Assembly (NCBI GenBank): GCA_020631735.1
Contig: CM036170.1
Coordinates: 70,013,737 to 70,077,736 of the forward strand
Length of the DNA: 64,000 bases
Direction: 5' to 3'
Origin: Saccharum officinarum
Taxonomy: Eukaryota; Streptophyta; Magnoliopsida; Poales; Poaceae
Positions 48,374 to 58,630 of the stretch are shown here, piece by piece. The position numbers and the translations under genes are program-made. Numbering within the stretch: position 1 is the first letter of the stretch; each line of letters begins with the position of its first letter. The notes under the pieces are model-generated. The model did not search any database and was not told the origin of the DNA. It worked only from the letters and a program-made list of their open reading frames with translations.

Positions 48374-48692
48374 CGCGCGTGTATTGTCTACTAGCCGTCC
48401 AACCGACCCGGCGTCGTCTCGCGAGCCGCGACTCGTCTCGTCGTTTCCACCGAGCGCCCAGATCCCATCCCACCCCGCTCCGCGCGAATCACAGCCCGCC
48501 ACTCTTGGGATTGGGAGGCCGGCCCCCCGCCTGACCTCCGATCAAAGCCTCCTCCATCCGCCTTAATCGCGACAGGTGGTTCGGGCCGACCCGGGAGGGG
48601 TTCATCACTGGTTACTCGGAGGATCTCTCCACGGGGAGAGCTCGGGGCTCGGCTCCCTTCAATCTCACCCCACGCGACTCGGCGGCCTCGCG

Positions 48693-49488
48693 GTGAGTTG
48701 AGTTCTTCGCTTCTCGGGCCAGTCCGCCTCTCGCTTGGCTGGGGCTGCTAGCGGCGTTCAGGATTCGCGGGTGGCGTGGCGTGGCGGCGTCCGCGATCGC
48801 TCTCGCTCGCATTGAGCGATTCGCGACTGCTTGTTTGTTTGCTCTGTTTTTTTTTTCACATGTAGATGGGGTGATATGTGGCGTCGGGATTCTGAGCTCG
48901 GTTGCTTCCTAAGCTTCCGCGGAGTGGTTTAGCGCGTACGTATATGGTAATCGGTTTTGAAGCTGCTGTTGATATGGATGTGCCGTGTGCGTGACGAATC
49001 GAATCGGCCGCAGGATGCCTACGCCCTAAGCAGCTCGGCAGCTGGGGGAATTGGATCCCCCGACCATGCGAATTTCGAGCCCAGGAGCAATGGAGTGCTC
49101 GGGGTCTAGGTGTCGTCATCTGGAGTGCTCGGGGGTCTCGGTGTCGTCATCTTTTTCTAGTAGTAGGAGTGGTTGTTTGGAATCTAGTTAGTCATAATTT
49201 CTCTTTCCGATTTGATTGGTTTGTCGATGCGTCTGTTTTCGTCGAACAAGAAGTTTGTTATTACTAAGCTTCCCGATTCGGGGGAAGCTGCCTGCCGTAT
49301 TGTGTTACGCGAATCCGGTGAGTTGGGCTCTGCGCGTTCCTCTTGACGCCCTCTGCGGTCTGCGCGAACGAACGACGAGCTCGCTTCCAGCTGGGTGGCC
49401 CCTGAACAACCAGCGCCAAAAGCAGTTCCAGAGTTTTCCTGATGTTACCTTTATTTTTGCCTTCTAAGTCATGCTTAAATAATGGCAG
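48693..49488 (+). other. 5'-UTR intron of the PILS gene (two possible acceptors)
   Basis: The donor GTGAGTTG lies at 48693. A pyrimidine tract (TTACCTTTATTTTTGCCTTC) ends in candidate acceptors CTAAG at 49468 and GGCAG at 49488. Which one is used decides whether the upstream ATG at 49482 stays in the mRNA. Open frames inside are not coding. Confidence 0.5.
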
Positions 49489-49544
49489 AGTCCTGGTTGC
49501 GTCGGTCACTGGATCCTGAGGCAAGGAAAAGAAGGCTTCAGTAG
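49482..49544 (+). other. Possible 20-codon upstream ORF of the PILS mRNA
   Basis: ATG 49482 to TAG 49544 reads MAESWLRRSLDPEARKRRLQ. It is in the same frame as the main ORF and ends 18 bases before it. It exists in the mRNA only if the acceptor at 49468 is used. Confidence 0.35.
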
Positions 49545-49562
49545 TCAGGTCTGGGTCAAGCC

Positions 49563-52500
49563 ATGATGGAGAGGTCGCTGCTGGAGGTGCTGGCCACGGC
49601 GGCGCAAGGAGGCACCGAGGGGACGTCGGTGCTGAGCATGCTCAAGTACGCCGTGCTGCCCATCGCCAAGGTGTTCACTGTCTGCTTCATGGGGTTCCTC
49701 ATGGCCTCCAAGTACGTCAACATTCTTCAGCCCAACGGCCGCAAGCTTCTCAATGGGGTGAGCTCTGTCTCTTGTAATAAAAGCTAGCTAATGGAAGGTT
49801 GCGTAATGGACAATTGTAGCTGGATTTTGTTCAAAGTAGGAATATGTGGAGTAGTTGGGGACTTCATTGTGCTCATATGTTTTCTCGCTTTATCAAATTA
49901 GATATAGTAACATTTTCACTGTTTGCTGCAGCTTGTGTTTTCCCTTCTGCTTCCATGCCTTATATTTTCCCAATTGGGTAGAGCAATCACTATCGAGAAG
50001 ATGATACAATGGTAAGGATAATTTCGATTGTTATCGTACTTCAATTTTTGTTATTATAAACCTAGTGTCATGCTTCGTCCAGGTGTGCTATATAGCTCTT
50101 GATTTCTGATGTGTGAGCTATTGACCGAGATGCTGTTTTCAGCTAATCATCTCTATATTTGTATATGCCGCTGGCCCTCTATAAGCAATACATCCTGCGA
50201 ATATTAGATTACTGAAAATGACAATCAAATGGTGTGCTATTGTTGATCTTTCTGATTTGGTCAATCTTTAAGTAATTAAGTTCCATATATGGAACAATTT
50301 ACTTTGGAAGCTCTAACTTTCAACAAAAGGACAAAGAAAAGGATCAACTGAAGGTGAAGGAAACCAGCGTTCAAGCATTAATTTGGTCTCGGTTGAATTT
50401 ATGGATATTATGGGATTGATTCCAGATTCCAGGATTAATTTAGTAGCGCCACTTTATTTTCAACATACTGAAATACTGCAGTAAAGATTGGAGAAACTAT
50501 TCCAAGTAGTTTGTTTCCATATAGTAATATAGTAACATATATTTTTTTTCTTACTGGCGATATATATCTTGTTGAAAATGATTGAAATTTATGTAATGGA
50601 CTATTCACTATTCTGTCCTACATTTTGACATATTCCTGGATTCCTTTCCCCTTCTGGTGTGTATATGTGTGTCCACTTTTATGCATAAGCTTCTTTAGGA
50701 GTATGTGTCCTCGAAATTTTCCTTTGTCAAATAACTGTTCTGAACTTCTGTTCTGCTTTTACTTTTTTTTATATCATCTATACTTGCATGTCTGCAGGTG
50801 GTATATTCCAGTGAATATTGTTGTAGGCGCAGTATCCGGCTCTTTGATTGGATTTGTTGTGGCATCTATCATCCGACCTCCATATCCATACTTCAAGTTC
50901 ACTATTATCCATATAGGAATAGGTACCACTTTTGTGTTTTGAAAATAAGTTTTATTTTCTATTTATCATTCGTTATCCAATACCAATGCTGGTCCTTTTT
51001 TTTTGCAGGAAATATTGGAAATATACCTCTGGTCCTCATTGCAGCATTATGTCGGGATCCTTCTAACCCATTTGGTGACTCTGATAAATGCAATCAAGAT
51101 GGGAATGCGTATATCTCATTTGGCCAATGGGTACGCCATACTCTTCTCTTTTCTCAGCTTGTACATGCTCATTTTTACTCAAGTCAGCATAGTGACCTTG
51201 TTGTTTAAAGATATCCACTTATCATCTAGACCATGCATACAATTAGCTGTTGAGGTGATTTACTCAGTGAGTCCTCTATATGTTGCAGGTTGGTGCAATT
51301 ATTGTTTACACATATGTATTCAAGATGCTTGCTCCACCACCGGGACAGACCTTTGATGGTTCTGAAGAGGATGAACTCCCAATCAAGGCATCTGGAGAGA
51401 ATACAGTGCCCCAAATAGGAAATTATCCTATGAACACTCACACTAGTACTGTACCAGAAAATGAACCGTTGTTATCTGCTGGGGAAGTTCAAAAGGAACG
51501 TGCCACTTCTGTAGGAACAAAGGTAAGAAATTCTAATAGTGGAGCTGATTTCGAATATCAGTTTGGTGTGCTTACTTCCCACTGCAAAACTAAACGATTT
51601 TGTTATATTAATGCAGATAATGGGCTATGTTAAATGTGTAGTTAAGTTCCTGAAAGACAAGCAGCTTCTCCAGCCACCGATTATTGCATCTGTATGTATT
51701 GCTGCTCTAGCAATTTTTAAACCAAATTCTACTAGCAATTTTTAAACCAAATTCTACTAGCAATTATTTATATACTAATTCTACAACTTTTTTTCCCTTG
51801 ACCATTGTTTAACACAGGTGTTCGCAATTGTAATCGGTGTTATCCCATTCTTGAAGAATTTTGTCCTTACAGATGATGCTCCTCTGTTCTTTTTCACAGA
51901 CAGCTGCCTCATTCTTGGGTATCTACATGTTTCATTTCTTGTTTTGTTCTCTTGCCAATAAAGTTATCAAACTGAGATGAATGTATCTATCATCTATCAC
52001 CTAATTCTGTGGCATACTTTTCAGAGAAGCTATGATCCCATGCATTTTACTTGCTGTTGGGGGCAATCTTGTCGATGGTAAGTAGCTATTTTAGTTAAAA
52101 CTTTGGAGAAATTGCATGGGGTGCAGTCACCCTTAGAATAACCATCTTACTTGGTTTAGAGGTATTTCTCATGTTTTTGTCTTTACCCATGTTTATTTAT
52201 GGAATCAGGCCCTGGTGAAGGAAGTAAGAGGCTTGGTGTGCGTACCACCGTTGCTATAATTTTTGCACGGTTGGTCTTGGTCCCCCTTGCTGGGGTTGGC
52301 ATTATCATATTAGTTGATAAACTTGGTTTCATTCCCAAAGATGATAAAATGTTCAAGTTTGTCCTGCTACTGCAGCATTCTATGCCCACATCAGTGCTGT
52401 CAGGTATGTGAAACCAACAAGGGATGTATTTTATCAGCTATCCCTTATCTTCATGTGCCCATGTGTACAGATTCTTAACGATTTTGTGTGTTAGTTGAGA

Positions 52501-52708
52501 TCTGTAAGGCATTGGGTGGTGCCTTGCATGTTCTCCATGTTAGGAAATCACATTATGGAATCTTACGATAGGATTGTTTGTTTCAGGTGCTGTTGCAAAT
52601 CTGAGAGGGTGTGGAAAAGAATCAGCTGCAATTTTGTTCTGGGTTCACATTTTTGCTGTGTTCTCCATGGCGGGATGGATTATTTTCTATCTGAGCTTGC
52701 TCTTCTAA
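49563..52708 (+). CDS. PILS6: PIN-LIKES auxin carrier (PILS6-type), 10 coding exons, 433 aa
   Basis: Exons 49563-49757, 49932-50011, 50798-50922, 51009-51130, 51289-51522, 51617-51691, 51818-51918, 52025-52077, 52209-52403 and 52587-52708 total 1302 nt in frame, all GT-AG. This is a Mem_trans family protein. PILS proteins sit in the ER membrane and lower nuclear auxin by sequestering it. The N-terminal helices include PIAKVFTVCFMGFLMASKYV, NGLVFSLLLPCLIFSQLG and IIRPPYPYFKF. GNIGNIPLVLIAALCRDPSN is the most conserved family block. After FGQWVGAIIVYTY comes a variable acidic loop (exons 5-6), then DAPLFFFTDSCLILGEAMIP and a second helix bundle. It closes with LLLQHSMPTSVLSGAVANL and HIFAVFSMAGW. 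Length and loop match the PILS6 branch. Two ATGs (49563, 49566) open the frame, and the first is chosen. Confidence 0.93.
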
Positions 52709-54004
52709 GTATGTCACACCCTGCTGCCGCTACAATCTGCAATTTGTGCTTGCATTCCCGCCTGTCAGATGTAACTGCAGTTTCTTGCTAGATAATGTTA
52801 CTTGATCTGATTCCAATCAGTTGATTGCAGATACCTTACTGCACAGGAATATCTTTGAGATCAAATATGGTCCAAAATATTGACGAAGAAACAAGTACCA
52901 TGAACTGTACAGTAGCCACTAAATCGAAGTTGCATAGGTACAATTGTATCAGGACAGATATATGGACATGATCGCCCCTATAATACCGTGGTCTCCTGCT
53001 GCTGCAAGCAGTGAGCGATGAGAGAACAGTGTTTCCCTGCACCTATCATCAGGTCACACAGAACCCTAGATTGGGATCATGCCCTTCTTATCAGAACCCT
53101 AGACTATGCAGTGCTCCACGATATTCATTCATTTGTACTTCCGTGTATTGTAAATGTAAACCTTGAGATGGCTGTGTTCAAATAGTGTCCTTTTGGGCGA
53201 GGGCTGAAATAGCGTAGATGTATTAATAATACCTTAGGCATGTCTATTTGGGTGTTGGATTATGCAGCAAATGATGCTTTATCATGCAGAACTTGTGCCT
53301 ACTGCTGGCCCGTCCGTGGTACCGATACCCAATATGGCAATATCAAAGACTTGCAAGTTGCAAGCTCAGGCCAGCCCCCGCGGTTTGCTTGCAGCAATTT
53401 TTGCAGGCCTTGCTGAAGCAAAAATATTCCCTCCGTCCTCCCTCCATCCTACAAGTATAACGCAACTTTTCTTATTTATCTACAAACGTGTTTAATATAC
53501 AAATATATAAAATGTATTTCATTACTAGTTTAATAATACTTATTACACATAAATATTAGTATATTTGTATATATAATGAAAAGCGATAGGTTTTGACGGT
53601 GCTCCATCCAAAGCTAATAAGTTATGCAGATCTGTGATGTGGTTGTACTAGATATCGTCTGATGTCTCCATGTGCTTATAGATCTGAGACCCTGCAGATC
53701 TGAATTAAACAGACAAGATACATCCTATGATGAGATGTTTGGAAGGTAGGATTAATAATTGAGTAATTAAAACAATTTATCATTTTTTATTTTCTCATAT
53801 TTTATAGAATAAATATACTCCTGCTGTAGTACCAAGGAATCATGCCAGCACACACGCTGTTGTCGGGTAAGAAGAAAACGTTAATCCAGAGAAAATGGCA
53901 GCAATCAGATCTCGGCAGTTTGCTCGCGGTGAGGCGTGTTCTTCGGAACAATTCTGATTTCTGAAGGGCCTTTGGAGTTTGGACCCTGTCCATCATCTCA
54001 GCTA
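52709..54004. other. PILS 3' flank and intergenic DNA
   Basis: The 3' UTR probably reaches 52850-53200. 53427-53605 (CTCCCTCCGTCCTCCCTCCATC start) looks like a worn Stowaway-type MITE. No further gene. Confidence 0.4.
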
Positions 54005-54228
54005 AGGGCCTGTTTATTTTGCAATTTTTTTTGCAAAAAACCACTGTAGCAGACTGTAGCATTTTCGTTGTTATTTAGTAATTAGTGTCCAATTATGGAC
54101 TAACTAGGCTTAAAAGATTCGTCTTGTGGTTTACAACTAAACTGTGTAATTAGTTTTATTTTTTTCTACATTTAATGCTTCATGCATGTGTCCAAAAATT
54201 AATGTGACGGAGAATCTAAACAGGCCCT
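54005..54228. mobile_element. Common grass MITE (copy 4 of 4)
   Basis: GGGCCTGTTTATTTTGCAAT at the left and CTAAACAGGCCCTA at the right are inverted. Inside are GGACTAACTAGGCTTAAAAG, ATTCGTCTTG and CATTTAATGCTTCATGCATG. This is the best-preserved copy in the window. Confidence 0.8.
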
Positions 54229-54378
54229 AAGGCAAAAGCCCAAGCGGCTGGTGCTCTTGCCGTTCAAGATGCAGCAGAGCAACCTTTGAAACGTCCGGGG
54301 AGACGGAGTGCTCCAAAATCAAAATAGTCCCATTACTCCGGTAGTCCCACAGGGGAAGGCGTTGTGATGCACTTCTAT

Positions 54379-54414
54379 CCACCTTAATCCGTGTGTTGGA
54401 GTGGATTAAGGTGG
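54379..54414. repeat. Perfect 12-bp-arm hairpin
   Basis: CCACCTTAATCC and GGATTAAGGTGG are separated by 12 bases. Probably part of a small decayed MITE. Confidence 0.7.
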
Positions 54415-54736
54415 AAAATAGTTCAAGTTCTACTCCAATATATATGTGGATTGAGATAAATACGAGTACATCGAAACAAGCCCTAAAGTGAAATATGTTC
54501 CGTCTCCTCTCCTCTTCTCCTGGTGCGGTGGCACGGACGCACGGCTTCGGAATCGATTCCATGACCACATGAAAGCAGCAAAGCGAACACGAAAGCCAGT
54601 CTCCATCGTCATCTCGGAATAACTTTGCGGCGTGGTAACGCGATGACTATGAGATGATGAATCTCACTATCACTCCATTTTTCACTGGCTCGTGTAATGA
54701 CCTCCAATATATATCATGCCTGCGCCAATAACAAGG

Positions 54737-55090
54737 CCCCGAATAAGTCCATTCCTAGAGTTACGTTAAGTCAAAAAAAAATTATGTTTGATTGAAATTT
54801 ATATAAAAAAGCACAAATATGTATGGTCCTAAATAAATCAATTCCTAGAGTTATCTTAAGTTAAACCTTTTTCAAGTTTGATCGAAATTTATATAAAAGG
54901 GCACAAATTTTATGACACTAAATGAGTATATTATGAAAATATATTTTATGGTGTATCTAATGATACTAATTTGATGTTATCTATTTTTACTCTTTTCAAT
55001 AAATTCAATTAAACATTTAAAAGTTTGACTTAAAGACAACTCTTAGAATTAATTTATTACATGACAACACTTAGGTGATGTTGTGTTAAA
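54737..55090. mobile_element. Stowaway-like element with internal duplication
   Basis: AGTCCATTCCTAGAGTTACG and AATCAATTCCTAGAGTTATC head two successive similar segments about 95-100 bp apart. The right end (CTTAGAATTAATTTATTACA) mirrors the left. AT-rich and non-coding. Confidence 0.5.
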
Positions 55091-55092
55091 TA

Positions 55093-55396
55093 CTCCCTCC
55101 GTCCAGAAAAGAATGCAATTATGGTATCCATGCCGGTTAAAGTAACTCAAGCTTGAGAATGCAATTATGGGATCCGTGCCGGTTAAAGTAACTCAAGCTT
55201 GACATAATTTATAATAAATAGTATTAATATTTATGTCTCCAAATAAATTTATTATGAAAATATATTCTATGACTAATCTAATAATACTAATTTTGCATAA
55301 GGAATTTTAGCATTTTTTATATATAATTTTGGTCAAAGTTCAAACTGATTGACTTCTCGAGAAGCGAGAATTGCATTCTTTTGTGGACGGATGGAG
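55093..55396. mobile_element. Stowaway MITE, 304 bp, TA target duplication
   Basis: The ends CTCCCTCCGTCCAGAAAAGA and, reversed, CTCCATCCGTCCACAAAAGA are excellent Stowaway inverted repeats, flanked by TA on both sides. A segment of about 51 bp ending AAAGTAACTCAAGCTTGA is duplicated in tandem inside (about 55109-55204). Confidence 0.85.
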
Positions 55397-55414
55397 TAGT
55401 ATGATAGGTTTTTA

Positions 55415-55555
55415 TTGTCTTGTTCAACCGGCTTATAATCCGTACTTTTCAGCTTGTTTTTTTTCAGCCGGAACAATATTTTTCTCTCACAAAAAATCAG
55501 CCGGAACAATGTTTCAACTTGTTTTTCAGTATAAGCAAATGAGACCTTGATTGTT
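55415..55555. mobile_element. MITE related to the 9041 copy
   Basis: CTTGTTCAACCGGCTTATAA at the left and TATAAGCAAATGAGAC at the right, with TTTTTCTCTCACAAAAAATC inside. The interior matches the family of 9041-9143, but the ends are worn. Confidence 0.5.
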
Positions 55556-55655
55556 TATCCGGACAGTTTAGGGCTCAGACGAAGGGCTAGACAACTACGT
55601 AGACCATCTAGGAGGACAACTATGATCAAAGATAGCCTAGATATGGCTGCTATAT

Positions 55656-55812
55656 GAGTTTTTGGATTTGGCTGAAGCTCAAAGTCCTATTTTTGCATGT
55701 TTTCAGGCGAGATTGGTTCTTTTGGAGTATATGGAGTTTTTGGATTTGGCTGAAGCTTAAGTTCCGCTTTTCGCATGTTTTCTAATGAGATTGGTTCTTA
55801 CGGAGCAGACGT
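55656..55812. repeat. 78-bp tandem duplication
   Basis: GAGTTTTTGGATTTGGCTGA starts at 55656 and 55734. Each unit contains GCATGTTTTC and GAGATTGGTTCTT in the same order. Confidence 0.8.
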
Positions 55813-55879
55813 CACGAAAAAGCCATAAAAGTTTGGGTACATAACAAGTTGGAGATTATTAAGATTCTGAAGGACCGGA

Positions 55880-57690
55880 ATGGCGACTAGAGGGGGTGAA
55901 TGGGAGCCGTAAATTTTCTTTCGAAATATTTTCGACCACTATCCCAAATCACCACCAAACACAGGCAAGTTATCGAAACTAAATTACTCAAGCCAACTGG
56001 TGACAAGAGCACTTAGACAAGATCCACACACCGGTAGAAAGCCAACACAAAAGGCGGAACTCAAAACGGAGATCAAACGCGCAAGATATGGAAGAAGAAG
56101 GAACTTGCATTGGGCAAAGCCGGCCTAGCCGGGATGGAGGGCCAGCCTAGCCGGGTTACCTCACTACTATGCCCAAACCTGGCCTAGCCGGGATGGAGAG
56201 CCGGCCTAGCCAGGTTGCCTCTCTACTATCCTCAACCCGGCCTAGCCGGGATGAGAACACGGCCTAAGCTGGGATCCTGGCCTAGCCGGGATGCGAAGGC
56301 GGCCTAGCCAGGTTGCGAAGAACAGAACACGAGAAAAATTGCCTTCAACCAAAAATCTCTCGATTTGCGGCCAAAACTTCACCAACTGTCACGAAACTTT
56401 GTAAGCATGATTACAAGGCAGTAGGGGAGCTACCTCTAAGAGGCCATCACCCAATTTGAAGCCAAACAACGGGAAATCAAAGGAACACGAAAATCACCGG
56501 TTCTTGAGACCTAGACCAAGAAATCGCCCGATCTACTTGCTCGTGAGGAATTGATGGATTTCCTTCGGTGAAAAGATTCTACTCACGTCATAGCACGAAT
56601 CAAGGCAACAAAAACGAACCAAAATGGTCTAGAAACGACGAATCAAAGGAAGAACTAGAGGGGAGAAAACGAAGAACGCGAAGAACACATCATGAACTCA
56701 CAAATTGATTTATCCGTCGAACTTCGGAGGACACCGGAGGATTCGGGACCTCCTTCCCTCAAAGATTCATGGTTCTTACACTAATCGGTGGATTAGTGGA
56801 CCTCTCTCACATAAGCAACTAGAGGAAGAAACCCTAAAAGAAAAAATGAAAAATGGAGGAGGTAGGAGAGGTGAGGAGGCAAGGGGCTGCCATCATCTAT
56901 TTAACAGGGCTATTTTACATTCCCCTAAATGCCCCTGGATACATAAGAGCCAAACCATTTAGCCCAAGGGCGTAAAGGTCCAACCCGGTGTCATCTTCAT
57001 CCGACGGCCACCGCGCCTCCTCACCGGTAGCTTCGCCTCGACGCGAACTCCCCAATGCCGCCACGTGCCGTCCGTTCCTCCTCGGAACCTCCGCCCGGGT
57101 TTTGAGGCCTAAACCCGTAAACCCGCCTTCGATGGTTTTGAGGCCCAAACCATCAAACCGCTCGCGAGTAGCGTACTCCATACGCGTCCCCCGCCGATGG
57201 TTTTGAGGGCGAAACCACCAAACCCCCGATGTCGACGCGTGTCCGACCTCCCGCCAAACATGACGCCTTCGCCTTCCTCCTTGACTCGGCCTACCGGCCT
57301 CCGCCAAGTGCCACGACGCCATCGTCTCCATCTTGACTTGGCCGACGCCGTCTTCATCACCATGTACACTTGCACTCGTCGATGTCCCAAGTGTCAGCCA
57401 CCGCGGCTAGTCACCCGGCCTCTTGGTCCCTCGGTCCAAGCCTCACGTCCGCCCTTCACCACTCCCGGTCCGTCGGCACGGCACGTCCTCCTTGACCTTC
57501 ACCTTGCCGTCGACTACCGCCTCCATGCTCCACACCTGCACACCACGAGCCAAGAGACATGCACACATAGCTTTCGCCATGGTAGGGTTAGTCACCACTC
57601 AACCTACTTCGTGGATCACATTAACAATCACTCATCACAAAACGAACACACAAAGTACCTATCAACCTTGTGTTCGCAGATTCTTACTGT
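55880..57690. mobile_element. Non-coding repetitive element, probably part of a retrotransposon
   Basis: The segment opens GCGACTAGAGGGGGTGAATG, a phrase I know from abundant grass retroelement internal or LTR regions. It holds the CCGGCCTAGCCGGG array. It continues into GC-rich, degenerate repeats of GGTTTTGAGGCCYAAACC (57097-57220). It ends near AACCTTGTGTTCGCAG (57680). No polymerase or gag frame is visible, so a large non-autonomous derivative is possible. Its limits are approximate. Confidence 0.4.
56120..56313. repeat. Array of eight CCGGCCTAGCCGGG-like units
   Basis: Variants of the motif begin at about 56120, 56141, 56179, 56200, 56236, 56259, 56276 and 56297. They are often followed by GATGGAG or TTGCC. 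The core CCGGC-CTA-GCCGG is an inverted repeat. Confidence 0.8.
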
Positions 57691-57981
57691 TTTTTTTGGG
57701 AGATGTAATGTCTATTTGAGATATCTTTGGATTTGATTTGACAGACGCATCCAATCACATGATGGCAATAGGTCGCTGATCGTCATGCTCAGACGCTCAC
57801 CAAAGGGCGCCACAACGCTGTAACCACAAGTAAACTGTTTATGGACGGTAGCAACTGTTCCTTTATTGACTAAGAGCTCCGCCACGGAACATTAGGTTTC
57901 TAATGTGGAGTTTCTAATCTGGAGCTCAAATGTTGATCATCCCACATTAATATATACACAGTAGCAGGTTGTTATACTCAG

Positions 57982-58395
57982 TCATATCAAAAGAAAATTT
58001 AGTTAATTTTGCTTATAAAATTTAAAGTGTGAACACAGATTTTAAATTAAAGGTCCACCTCTAGACATGGGATCCACAAGTATATATAACCACACTTATA
58101 CATAGAGTAGATGTCTGTCATATTAAATCATCTTCAACAAATTTCAGACATTTTCTACTAAAACTTTAAAGTGTAAACGCAAAATTTTACCTTTAGAGTC
58201 CTTTCTTTAACGTGGGCCCTACATGTATATATAGCAACACCAATTTGTTTATAGTATCGGTTGTCATATTGAATCATCTTCTACTAATTTTGGTCGGCGT
58301 TCAAAATGTGAAGGTATGAACAAAAAAAAATTAAATTATATGGTTCACCTTTTAACACGAGGCTATATGTATAGCCATGCTAATGTGCGTAAAGC
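57982..58395. repeat. Degenerate tandem repeat, three units of about 136-146 bp
   Basis: Units begin at 57982, 58118 and 58264 with TCATATYRAATCATCTTC-like text. Each goes on through AAAGTGTRAACRCA and a CCTCTAGACATGGG / CTTTAACGTGGGCC box to TATATATA and GTATAGCC. The array ends about 235 bp before the next gene's ATG. Confidence 0.65.
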
Positions 58396-58630
58396 AATCG
58401 CACATTCAGTTCTCACGGAACCGAGTGCCGGAATGGATCCGGCTAGGAACTATGCTGTATTTTACCACCACCAGGAAGCGTTCCGGCCGGAAATCAGCCT
58501 AAACGAAGGGGCCCTAAATAATTTCAGTCAGTTTGGGTAAAATTTTAACATGTTAACGATATGTTTTAATTTTACAAGTTGTAGCTTAGGTCGATGTGTG
58601 TAGGCACGAGGGCCGCTTGGTGCTGATGCA

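Noticed and set aside
55880..56320. Possible satellite or CRISPR-like array
   Set aside because: Units of the CCGGCCTAGCCGGG motif are unevenly spaced and lie in a dispersed grass element.
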